Below are positions 53,343-59,318 of a stretch of 64,000 bases of DNA, piece after piece (positions within the stretch are counted from its first letter, which is position 1; each line of letters starts with the position of its first letter). The notes under the pieces are model-generated. The model saw only the letters and a program-made list of their open reading frames with translations, did no database searches and was not told the DNA's origin. The stretch comes from Halomonas sp. GT (GTDB taxonomy: Bacteria; Pseudomonadota; Gammaproteobacteria; Pseudomonadales; Halomonadaceae): the NCBI RefSeq assembly GCF_002082565.1, contig NZ_CP020562.1:992001-1056000 (forward strand). Reading direction: 5' to 3'. A program made the position numbers and the translations under genes.

Positions 53343-53758
53343 GCCACCCCCTTTTCGATCAGGCTGAGCCAGTGCAGTGCCGCTTTGGTGTTGCCTTCTA
53401 CGATGGCTTGGCGGGCGTGGCTGGCCAGTTCACAGCTGGGGTGCTGGGTGCGGTTGCGCAGCTGGTCACGCAGGCCGTTGGCGTAACTGCTCATACGGTG
53501 GATGGCGGCACGCACTGCATCGCGCTCGGGCTTGTTCAGTTGGCTGATTTGCTGGGTAGCATCGGCCTCTAACCCTGCGCTTTTCAGTACCAAGCGGCGC
53601 TCAGGAAAAGGCAGTTCCGCCCAAACGGCTACTAAGTCTTGGTCGGCTACGCGGCTGTGTAGCTCGGCGCGAAGTTCGCCGAAGCCCGCACGGTCGTGTT
53701 GAACGACCGCCGCGCGTTGGCGTGAGGGAAGTGGGGTCACATTATTCATGGTGGCCAC
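53339..53758 (-). CDS. Hypothetical phage early protein, 139 aa
   Basis: Soluble helical protein with no recognised domain. It contains WAELPFPERRLVLKSAGL and LNKPERDAVRAAIHRMSSYA, seen in early operons of P2-like prophages. Starts 1 bp after the stop of the upstream gene and overlaps the downstream one by 4 bp. Confidence 0.75.
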   Translation of the reverse strand: MATMNNVTPLPSRQRAAVVQHDRAGFGELRAELHSRVADQDLVAVWAELPFPERRLVLKSAGLEADATQQISQLNKPERDAVRAAIHRMSSYANGLRDQLRNRTQHPSCELASHARQAIVEGNTKAALHWLSLIEKGVA

Positions 53759-53759
53759 C

Positions 53760-54137
53760 TCAGTGCTCTAACACGATGGGGCGGCGGGTATCGGCATCAA
53801 CGACTTGAGCGAGGCCAGCATCGCGGGCTTGTTGAATCATGCGGTCGAGATCCCGCGCGGTGAACATGACCGGGCAACCGTTGCGGGTACGTAACACCAC
53901 CACATGAGATGTGCTGGCATTCATATCGATGCTTGAATCCAAGTTCACGCTATCCAGATCGGCGAAGGCCTGAATGGCCGCCACTTCGGCAGTCGCTTCA
54001 CTGATGTCGTAATCGTTGACCAGCGTGCCGATGGTGATGCGTAAGGCCTCGGCGCGGTTTTCCCAGCGATGTTGCCACAGCACTTCGGTAGCGATATCGA
54101 AGGGGGCTTTTGCGGTGTTAATGGATGTGACGTTCAT
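53760..54137 (-). CDS. Hypothetical phage early protein, 125 aa
   Basis: Unrecognised soluble protein (ATEVLWQHRWENRAEALRITIGTLVNDYDISEATAEVAAIQAF... then a beta-rich C-terminal half). Four-base overlap with the Ogr-like gene upstream supports it as part of the operon. Confidence 0.72.
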   Translation of the reverse strand: MNVTSINTAKAPFDIATEVLWQHRWENRAEALRITIGTLVNDYDISEATAEVAAIQAFADLDSVNLDSSIDMNASTSHVVVLRTRNGCPVMFTARDLDRMIQQARDAGLAQVVDADTRRPIVLEH

Positions 54138-54442
54138 TTTTTCGCTTCCTTTCTTGCGTCTAAAATCAGGCGGATTTGGCCTTCGCTCTCTAAAATTTCT
54201 TGATGCATCTTTCGCATTACCCAGGGCGACATCTTGATATTTACGCTTGGGTTTGGGCGGTAGCTTGGTGCTAGGGTCTCACTCAGGGTTACTCTTCCTT
54301 TGCAGCGGTAACCGCACTTAAATTCATTGGTGCAGTGCAAATACAGCTCGCGGTATTCAGGTAAGTGCGTCTTCGAAGTCCGCACTTTCATGTAGCTACC
54401 GCAGTGGGGGCAGTCGAACCGGAGTCGACTAACCTCCTGCAT
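54134..54442 (-). CDS. Ogr/Delta-like zinc-finger transcription activator
   Basis: Protein of 102 aa with FDCPHCGSYMKVRTSKTHLPEYRELYLHCTNEFKCGYRC, the CxxC / CxxxxC zinc finger of P2 Ogr and P4 Delta, which bind RNA polymerase alpha and switch on late genes. The start MQEVSRLRF was chosen because Ogr proteins begin shortly before the finger; the frame is open 26 codons upstream. Finding it in the early operon rather than after gene D differs from P2. Confidence 0.85.
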   Translation of the reverse strand: MQEVSRLRFDCPHCGSYMKVRTSKTHLPEYRELYLHCTNEFKCGYRCKGRVTLSETLAPSYRPNPSVNIKMSPWVMRKMHQEILESEGQIRLILDARKEAKK

Positions 54443-54461
54443 ATCGCTCTCTTCAATTGGC

Positions 54462-54650
54462 TCAGTCACTTCGCCCCCTGACGTCGTAAAGAGCGCGGCC
54501 GCGGCCGGTGAGGTTGCCAACGCCTTTGCGCAAGCGGCGGCGGGCGAGCCATTCGGCGGCTTGGTCTATCGTTTCTAAGCCTTGCTGTTGCCGCACCGCC
54601 TCCAGCTGGCGTTCGAGTTCGTCATCCAGCGCTAGGTGGTTCTGGGGCAT
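54462..54650 (-). CDS. Small hypothetical phage protein, 62 aa
   Basis: Acidic-basic helical protein MPQNHLALDDELERQLEAVRQ..., with DQAAEWLARRRLRKG. Resembles short ribbon-helix-helix-like or coiled proteins but no clear domain. AGGAGC lies 8 bases upstream of this ATG, so the longer frame beginning at 54698 is not used. Confidence 0.65.
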   Translation of the reverse strand: MPQNHLALDDELERQLEAVRQQQGLETIDQAAEWLARRRLRKGVGNLTGRGRALYDVRGRSD

Positions 54651-54687
54651 TTTGGGTGCTCCTTTTAGGCCTTTTTTGTGCCTGCTT

Positions 54688-54891
54688 TTACGACGCACGC
54701 TGGCCCATACTGGTGCTCACGATGTCGCTAACGCCGAGTGTTTCGAGCGCTTCTTTCAACACCAATTGGCGTAGCAAGGTGGCTTTCGACATGCCGGTGT
54801 AGTCGACCAGGGCGTCAATCAACTTGGCTTCGTAGTCGTCCAAATTGATGGCGGCATAGCGCTGACGGATGCGACGGGTGTCTTGATGCAT
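54688..54891 (-). CDS. Small ribbon-helix-helix-like phage protein, 67 aa
   Basis: INLDDYEAKLIDALVDYTGMSKATLLRQLVLKEALETLG has the strand-helix-helix pattern of CopG/MetJ-type DNA-binding proteins. Possible regulator in the early operon. Start at MHQDTRR. Confidence 0.65.
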   Translation of the reverse strand: MHQDTRRIRQRYAAINLDDYEAKLIDALVDYTGMSKATLLRQLVLKEALETLGVSDIVSTSMGQRAS

Positions 54892-54926
54892 GACGGCATT
54901 CCTTATGCAGAGGCACGAATAACGGG

Positions 54927-55133
54927 TTATTCGGCAGAAAGGGTGTCCTGGTCGTATTGGGCAATACCGCGCAGCATGAGCATGCGAGCAGTGGCCGACA
55001 TTGAGCGCATTTCCAGTTGGGTAATGCGTTCCAGGCTGGTTCGCTCTCTATCGGTGAGGTAGGTCATGATGGGTTTATTGCACCCCTTGGGGGCATAAAT
55101 TGGCTTTGGGCCAATGGTGTTAGCGGTGGCCAT
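54927..55133 (-). CDS. Small hypothetical phage protein, 68 aa
   Basis: MTYLTDRERTSLERITQLEMRSMSATARMLMLRGI looks like a ribbon-helix-helix segment after a basic N-terminus. GGAAGCCTAACCC precedes the ATG, a leader similar to those of the genes at 55244 and 55675. Confidence 0.65.
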   Translation of the reverse strand: MATANTIGPKPIYAPKGCNKPIMTYLTDRERTSLERITQLEMRSMSATARMLMLRGIAQYDQDTLSAE

Positions 55134-55178
55134 GGGTTAGGCTTCCTTAATAGAGTGAAATACTTTGAAAGAGATGGG

Positions 55179-55244
55179 TTAGTGCAGCGGCTTGCCGCTG
55201 GCGGCCTGGGTAGTAATGGCATTGTGGGTAACAGGTGTGGCCAT
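55179..55244 (-). CDS. Possible 21-aa leader peptide
   Basis: A 21-codon frame beginning ATG GCC ACA CCT, preceded by GGGAGCCTCTGCC, almost the same leader as the 77-aa gene at 55442-55675. It may be a short real peptide or the remnant of a duplicated 5' gene end. Confidence 0.4.
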   Translation of the reverse strand: MATPVTHNAITTQAASGKPLH

Positions 55245-55293
55245 GGCAGAGGCTCCCTAATGTTTTGGTTATTGCCCGAGGAGGGCTTTGGTT

Positions 55294-55488
55294 ATGTCTG
55301 AACGTGTAGTGCATCCGAAAACTTCGCCTGAGAAGGCAGCTCAAGAAGTCGTCTTGGCACTTTGTGAAACCGGCGCTTTTGATCTCGGTGGTGAGTACAA
55401 GGCGATGGGTACCGGTGACGGCGAAGCGCTTGCTGATGCCATCATTGCGGTTCATAAGAAGCTGACGGCGTACTACAAGGAGCTTTAG
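55294..55488 (+). CDS. Small phage protein, 64 aa, plus strand within the early region
   Basis: MSERVVHPKTSPEKAAQEVVLALCETGAF then GDGEALADAIIAVHKKLTAYYKEL. GAGGAGGG lies 7 bases upstream of the ATG, strong support. It runs against the early operon and its 3' 47 bp overlap the 77-aa gene on the minus strand. Function unknown. Confidence 0.7.
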   Translation: MSERVVHPKTSPEKAAQEVVLALCETGAFDLGGEYKAMGTGDGEALADAIIAVHKKLTAYYKEL

Positions 55489-55675
55489 CGCCAACGTGGT
55501 GGATACCCGCGCAAAGGGCGGTGGCCAGGTCGATTGCCCGCTCGCGTAGTTCTTCACCTGTGAAATGACCGCGCTTTGCGAGTTCGCCTATAGTTTCGAC
55601 GACGACCTTGTTGGCCATCACTTGTTGGTGGCCTTCCAGGGGAATGTGGTAGTGAGATTCAGCAGGTGTGGCCAT
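55442..55675 (-). CDS. First gene of the early operon, 77 aa, unknown
   Basis: Soluble protein with NKVVVETIGELAKRGHFTGEELRERAIDLATALCAGIHHV. GGGAGCCACTGCC precedes the ATG. It is the first gene after the early promoter, the usual position of Cox/Apl excisionase, but no HTH of Cox type is visible. Overlaps antisense with the 64-aa gene. Confidence 0.65.
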   Translation of the reverse strand: MATPAESHYHIPLEGHQQVMANKVVVETIGELAKRGHFTGEELRERAIDLATALCAGIHHVGAKAPCSTPSASYEPQ

Positions 55676-55725
55676 GGCAGTGGCTCCCTTGCAAAGTGTT
55701 ATGAAGTAAAAGACATGAATAGAAT

Positions 55726-55749
55726 GGTTCAGAAAAATGAACCTGTCAA
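55726..55749 (-). promoter_or_regulatory. Early promoter with repressor operator between -35 and -10
   Basis: On the minus strand TTGACA (55744-55749) is followed by a 17-bp spacer and CATTCT (55721-55726). The spacer holds the palindrome GGTTCA-N6-TGAACC (55726-55743). A third GGTTCA half-site lies at 55757-55762, six bases before the repressor start codon, suggesting autoregulation. Confidence 0.75.
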
Positions 55750-55767
55750 TAAGGATGGTTCATAAAA

Positions 55768-56433
55768 ATGGTCATCGGTGAGCGTCTGAGAAAAGAGCGA
55801 GAACGACTTGGGCTTAGCCAGACGGCTTTGGCTGAGGTCGGTGGAGTCGGTAAAACGACGCAAATTAAGTACGAAAAAGGCACAAGTCGTCCCGATACTG
55901 CTTACTTATCTGCAGTTTCTGATAGAGGCGTTGACGTTCTCTATGTGCTCAAAGGGAAAAGATCAGATACCGCACAAGCCGATGCCTTAAAGGTTTCGTT
56001 TGGTGAACCTTCGGCTGATCATTCGCCGGTCAAGATGTACGACATTGAAGCGGCCGCCGGGGCAGGGCGAAGCTTTGAAGGCGAGCCGGTGAAAACCACG
56101 CTGTACTTTTCCACTGCCGAACTCACCGAGCAGGGGCTAAACCCCGCCCAGGTAGTGGGCATCAAAGTGCGCGGCGATTCGATGGACGGCACCCTAGCGG
56201 ATGGGGACTGGGTGCTAGTGGATCGCAGTAACCGCGACCCGAAACAGGAAGGTGTGTTTTTGCTGCTGGTCAGCGGTGAGCGCCGTATCAAACGGGTGCA
56301 GCGCCTAGCAGGGGGCGCGCTGTACTTGATTAGTGACAACGACCATTACCAGCCGGAAATGATCAAGCCGCAGGATATGCACGACGTGGAGATTCTGGGG
56401 CGGTGTGAAATTCGGATTGGGCGGGTTTTGTAA
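55768..56433 (+). CDS. Prophage CI-like repressor: XRE HTH plus S24 (LexA-type) autopeptidase
   Basis: A 221-aa repressor keeping the prophage silent. HTH_XRE residues 3-60 (IGERLRKERERLGLSQTALAEVGGVGKTTQIKYEKGTSRPD); S24 peptidase domain with catalytic Ser138 in VRGDSMDGTLADGDWVLVD and Lys175 in GERRIKRVQ; probable Ala-Gly cleavage site in EAAAGAGRSF (about 97-100). RecA-dependent self-cleavage is expected, so the prophage should be SOS-inducible. Divergent from the early operon. Confidence 0.93.
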   Translation: MVIGERLRKERERLGLSQTALAEVGGVGKTTQIKYEKGTSRPDTAYLSAVSDRGVDVLYVLKGKRSDTAQADALKVSFGEPSADHSPVKMYDIEAAAGAGRSFEGEPVKTTLYFSTAELTEQGLNPAQVVGIKVRGDSMDGTLADGDWVLVDRSNRDPKQEGVFLLLVSGERRIKRVQRLAGGALYLISDNDHYQPEMIKPQDMHDVEILGRCEIRIGRVL

Positions 56434-56498
56434 CTGTAAAACCATGGATGCATAAAGGCGGTTTTGAGGCTGCTAGATAATGATAAGAGAGGTGGGGA

Positions 56499-57089
56499 AT
56501 GCCTGTTTTTACTGTTACAGATTTTTCATACATAGCAACGTCTGATGCAAAATTAAAACAAGGCCGTGAACGGAGTCTAAAGAATAGACCTTCTTACGCT
56601 CATTACCGTGATTACTATCTGAGTCTGAGGCAAGCCATTAAAGGTCTATTCAAACACCAGCGCAGTTTTGATCATCTACACGATGTTGCCAAAAAATCAC
56701 ATAAAGACAAGCAAGATAACTATTCAAAAATTGCCGAGAATTTTATTAGTTGGGCAAAGGGGAAAAATATTTATCACTATGATCCCCCTAAAGCGAGTTA
56801 TCAGTATAGAGATACAGAAGTTCTATGTAATCCTGAGCTTTACTATAAAGTTGATGGTGAGGATCGTTTGCTAAAGCTGCATTTCAATAGTAGTAAGAAA
56901 ATGAATCAACAGAGGGCAAATATAATTTGCTTTCTTATTAGTGAATCATGCGATGTCCCTCTCTCAGAATGCCGTGTTCTTGATCTGAGCATGAGAAAAA
57001 TCTATAGCTTTAAAGGTTCTCCTGATACTCAGCTTGAAATGGTGGAAAGTGAAATAAGGCGTATAGAAAGTGAGTGGGATGAGCTCTAA
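56499..57089 (+). CDS. Unrecognised 196-aa protein in AT-rich cargo block
   Basis: Soluble protein, rich in Lys, Ser and Tyr, with no domain recognised. Notable segments are RPSYAHYRDYYLSLRQAIKGLFKHQRSFDHLHDVAKKSHKDKQDNYSKIAENFISWAKG near the N-terminus and a C-terminal half containing ELYYKVDGEDRLLKLHFNSSKKMNQQRANIICFLI. AGGTGGGG lies 3-10 bases upstream of the ATG. Base composition drops to roughly 35-40% G+C from here, unlike the phage genes before it, so it is probably acquired cargo. Confidence 0.7.
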   Translation: MPVFTVTDFSYIATSDAKLKQGRERSLKNRPSYAHYRDYYLSLRQAIKGLFKHQRSFDHLHDVAKKSHKDKQDNYSKIAENFISWAKGKNIYHYDPPKASYQYRDTEVLCNPELYYKVDGEDRLLKLHFNSSKKMNQQRANIICFLISESCDVPLSECRVLDLSMRKIYSFKGSPDTQLEMVESEIRRIESEWDEL

Positions 57090-57138
57090 TGAGGCTTGAG
57101 TTTTAAGTCTTTGATAGGGTTTTGTTATTAATAATAAA

Positions 57139-57393
57139 ATGCTTGGATCGCTCATGCTTATATTGATTTCTTTGTTATCTAGTGTGTTTTGTTTAATTTG
57201 GGTTATTTTGGATATTTCATTCTCAAGTGTTGCTGCTTTTCTGGCCTCCGTAGTTGTTGTTTTAACTTTTGTTTATCAAAAAAAATCTTCTTCTAGCAAG
57301 CAGGTGCAGAAGATCAAAAAAGGGTTTGGTATCCAGGCTGGTCGAGATGTAAATATAAGTGGGAAGCAAGGGAGGGATGAAAGTGTTAGATAA
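57139..57393 (+). CDS. Small membrane protein with C-terminal QAGRD motif, 84 aa
   Basis: Two hydrophobic helices (about residues 5-27 and 29-47), a Lys/Ser linker and GFGIQAGRDVNISGK. QAGRD/QAGGD beta-turn motifs are found in several phage- and defence-linked proteins of unknown role. No clear ribosome site; an in-frame ATG at 57154 is an alternative start. The 3' end overlaps the next gene by 17 bp. AT-rich. Confidence 0.6.
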   Translation: MLGSLMLILISLLSSVFCLIWVILDISFSSVAAFLASVVVVLTFVYQKKSSSSKQVQKIKKGFGIQAGRDVNISGKQGRDESVR

Positions 57394-58261
57394 AGACATA
57401 CAAACACAAAAAGCTTCTGGCAGTGCTCTTGCTGTTCAATCAGGAAGAGATACATATGTTGGGATGCAGTATGGTGACGTGAAAGACTTGGTTGTCTTGC
57501 TACTTGAAAATAATTTTCCTCGCCTCAGAGCTGAAGCAGTGGAAGAATCTAGAAAATATGTTGATGAGTTTGGAGAAAAAATAATCGAAAAGTTGGCGGA
57601 TAAGTTTGAAGGCGACGATTATTCATTTTTATCTAAACCAAGTTTTCAAGCTTCTGTAAATGATGGAGTGATGTATGCTGCTCGTAAAACGAGTGAGGCA
57701 GATATAGACTTGGTTAGTGATCTTATAATTGAAAAAATAAATAATAAAAACGATTCGATAGTTGACATAATTTCTACTGAAGCAATTGCAGTTTTGCCTA
57801 AAATAAATAAAAGCATAATAGCTTTTCTAGCTTTTCATCATTTTATAAGACATTGCAGTGTTTTGCCTGCAAGGTATAGAGATCTAAAGTCAAAGTTTTT
57901 TTATAACTATATGTCTACTAAAGTTATAGCTTATGATGATATTGAAGCTATAGATAAAGATTATATTGAATACTTAGGCTTGGTCATGAGTGGGAAGCAT
58001 TATACAAAAAAACTTTATGAACTTATGGAGTCAAATTCTGGATTAAAACATCCTAAAGATGACTATGATAAAAAGTTAAAGGCTGGGAATTATTATTATG
58101 ATAATTATGAATTAATGTCTAAGTATATGCTGAAGTTTGGTGTTGAAAGCTTAAAGGAGTGGGATGATATGCCTATAAATAAAATTGCTAGTAAAATAGC
58201 TATGTCATATTTAAATGTTAATAATTTATATTGTGTTGAAAGATTGATCTTGAAAAAATAG
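57377..58261 (+). CDS. LPO_1073/Vpar_1526-like protein, 294 aa
   Basis: Begins with SGSALAVQSGRDTYVGMQYGDVKDLVVLLLENNFPRLRAEAVEESRKYVDEFGEKIIEKL and continues as an all-helical protein with PSFQASVNDGVMYAARKTSEADIDLVSDLIIEKI and FLAFHHFIRH. This pattern fits the LPO_1073/Vpar_1526 family, which has no assigned function. The N-terminal QSGRD echoes the QAGRD of the membrane protein upstream, suggesting they interact. The start is either ATG 57377 or GTG 57383, the latter 6 bases after GGAGG. About one third G+C. Confidence 0.68.
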   Translation: MKVLDKDIQTQKASGSALAVQSGRDTYVGMQYGDVKDLVVLLLENNFPRLRAEAVEESRKYVDEFGEKIIEKLADKFEGDDYSFLSKPSFQASVNDGVMYAARKTSEADIDLVSDLIIEKINNKNDSIVDIISTEAIAVLPKINKSIIAFLAFHHFIRHCSVLPARYRDLKSKFFYNYMSTKVIAYDDIEAIDKDYIEYLGLVMSGKHYTKKLYELMESNSGLKHPKDDYDKKLKAGNYYYDNYELMSKYMLKFGVESLKEWDDMPINKIASKIAMSYLNVNNLYCVERLILKK

Positions 58262-58411
58262 AACGTAACTCTTCTTCTTAAAACGAGCACCTTCATCCGT
58301 ATACGCCACCATCAACTCATCACAATTCGTCCTATAGCGCGGGCTTCGGTTCGCGCGGTGTAGGTGCCAGGGGAGGCGTTCTTTTCGGGCAGCCCTATGC
58401 GTTGATTCCAT
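58226..58411 (-). CDS. Possible 61-aa protein, doubtful
   Basis: Minus-strand frame MESTHRAARKERLPWHLHR... with DELMVAYTDEGARFKKKSYV; its last codons overlap the end of the preceding gene. AAGGG lies very close to the start. The N-terminal part looks protein-like, but it lacks any recognised relative I can name; could also be a broken gene end. Confidence 0.3.
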   Translation of the reverse strand: MESTHRAARKERLPWHLHRANRSPRYRTNCDELMVAYTDEGARFKKKSYVLFFQDQSFNTI

Positions 58412-58424
58412 AACCCTTGCTATG

Positions 58425-58444
58425 CACTGTTAATTTTTACAGTA
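58425..58444. promoter_or_regulatory. LexA (SOS) box upstream of the UmuD-like gene
   Basis: CACTGTTAATTTTTACAGTA fits CTGT-N8-ACAG with correct flanks, 60 bp ahead of the start codon of the UmuD-like gene. It indicates DNA-damage induction by host LexA. Confidence 0.8.
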
Positions 58445-58504
58445 TTGTACTTAGGGACGCGATGCATTGCATCGCTGTAGGGGAGCTAGCACAGGGCATG
58501 GATT

Positions 58505-58855
58505 ATGCGCGTGAATTACTTGGGGCCTGCGGTGATGGGTGTGGAGCACCCCGCGATAGCAGAGATGGACAAGCGACGGTTTCCGCCTAGTTGCTTTCTG
58601 GTGGAGATCAGTGACGAGGCGCACTCAGGTGGGTTATGGATGGAAGGCGATGTGCTGGTAGTGGATGAAGCACGCTCGTTTGGCCATGCGGATCTGGTGG
58701 TGGCTGAGGTAGAAGGGGAATACCGGCTATTTAAATCTCATCGCGTGGGTAGTCGTTGCCGTTTGTTGCCTGCCAACGGTGGTGAAGGGTGTTTTATCAC
58801 CCCCAAGCAGTATAAAGGCGTGGTGGTTCGGCAAGCGCGATGCTGGGCGGTGTAG
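58505..58855 (+). CDS. UmuD/S24-like protein lacking the canonical catalytic serine, 116 aa
   Basis: The C-terminal half follows the S24 fold of UmuD/LexA: GGLWMEGDVLVVDEARSFGHADLVVAEVEGEYRLFKSHRVGSRCRLLPANG and KGVVVRQARCW. In UmuD the catalytic Ser sits in GDSM; the equivalent here reads SDEAHSGG, so the Ser is missing or shifted, while a Lys is kept in YRLFKS. No UmuC gene follows. Expressed from an SOS box and ended by a hairpin terminator. Role unknown, possibly modulating repressor cleavage or polymerase V. Confidence 0.78.
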   Translation: MRVNYLGPAVMGVEHPAIAEMDKRRFPPSCFLVEISDEAHSGGLWMEGDVLVVDEARSFGHADLVVAEVEGEYRLFKSHRVGSRCRLLPANGGEGCFITPKQYKGVVVRQARCWAV

Positions 58856-58872
58856 TCTGTATTCAGTATTAA

Positions 58873-58906
58873 GCCCTTAGTCAGTGGCGATGACTAAGGG
58901 CTTCTT
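58873..58906 (+). terminator. Bidirectional terminator after the UmuD-like gene
   Basis: Perfect 11-bp stem GCCCTTAGTCA / TGACTAAGGGC with a 7-nt loop and TTCTTTG on the plus strand; it also lies at the 3' end of the 44-aa gene on the minus strand. Confidence 0.85.
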
Positions 58907-58910
58907 TGTG

Positions 58911-59045
58911 TTAGCGCTTCTTGCCTTTCCCTCCACTCGGTTTGCTAACCGTTTGAACAAACGTTGTGCTCGGCTTCGCCTTCACTTCCTTATCTGAAAC
59001 AAAGCGGCCAGTTTTAGCGCTCTTGTTAACGGTAGTTTTCGTCAT
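58911..59045 (-). CDS. Small basic protein, 44 aa (KTGRFV type)
   Basis: MTKTTVNKSAKTGRFVSDKE then a Thr/Val/Lys-rich tail ending GGKGKKR. The SAKTGRFV motif recurs in small proteins of many proteobacterial plasmids and islands, function unknown. It has its own palindromic promoter region and shares the terminator at 58873-58906, which supports expression. Confidence 0.7.
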   Translation of the reverse strand: MTKTTVNKSAKTGRFVSDKEVKAKPSTTFVQTVSKPSGGKGKKR

Positions 59046-59068
59046 GCTTTACGCTCTCTTTGGCTATA

Positions 59069-59109
59069 TATTGTACTCCGGTGTAGAGTACAATACTCTA
59101 TATAGTATT
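59069..59109. promoter_or_regulatory. Double palindrome over the promoter of the 44-aa gene
   Basis: ATTGTACTC-N7-GAGTACAAT (59070-59094) is followed by AATACT-N6-AGTATT (59092-59109). On the minus strand TTGTAC, a 17-bp spacer and TATATA form a promoter embedded in the first palindrome. The TATTGTACT core also occurs at 58443-58451 next to the SOS box. Confidence 0.65.
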
Positions 59110-59133
59110 AGTTGTGGTTTTGGTCAAGGTTAG

Positions 59134-59289
59134 ATGTCGCTTATGCTTGGCGACTACTCGTTGGGGCGAAACGGTGGCGTAAAGCTGCTTTTGCCGCCTA
59201 GTGGCGGTAACGGGCTGATGGCCACGGCGAGGATGGTGCGAGGGGTGGTGGTGCATCAAGCGCGGTGCCAGTTGGATGAAATGGCGTGA
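59134..59289 (+). pseudogene. Truncated UmuD/S24-like gene (51 codons)
   Basis: Its product contains LGDYSLGRNGGVKLLLPPSG and VRGVVVHQARCQ, aligning with the last 45 residues of the UmuD-like protein at 58505-58855 (EGEYRLF, RLLPANGG, KGVVVRQARCW). The N-terminal two thirds are absent, so it is a remnant of a paralogue. Confidence 0.75.
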
Positions 59290-59318
59290 CTGTATAGGGC
59301 TTACGATTGGGGGCAAGA

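Noticed and set aside
55147..55557. 136-aa minus-strand frame near 55.3 kb
   Set aside because: It overlaps three better supported small genes and lacks a ribosome site.
58226..58411. Firm call of the 61-aa minus-strand frame as a gene
   Set aside because: Partial overlap with the preceding gene and poor start site; listed only at low confidence.
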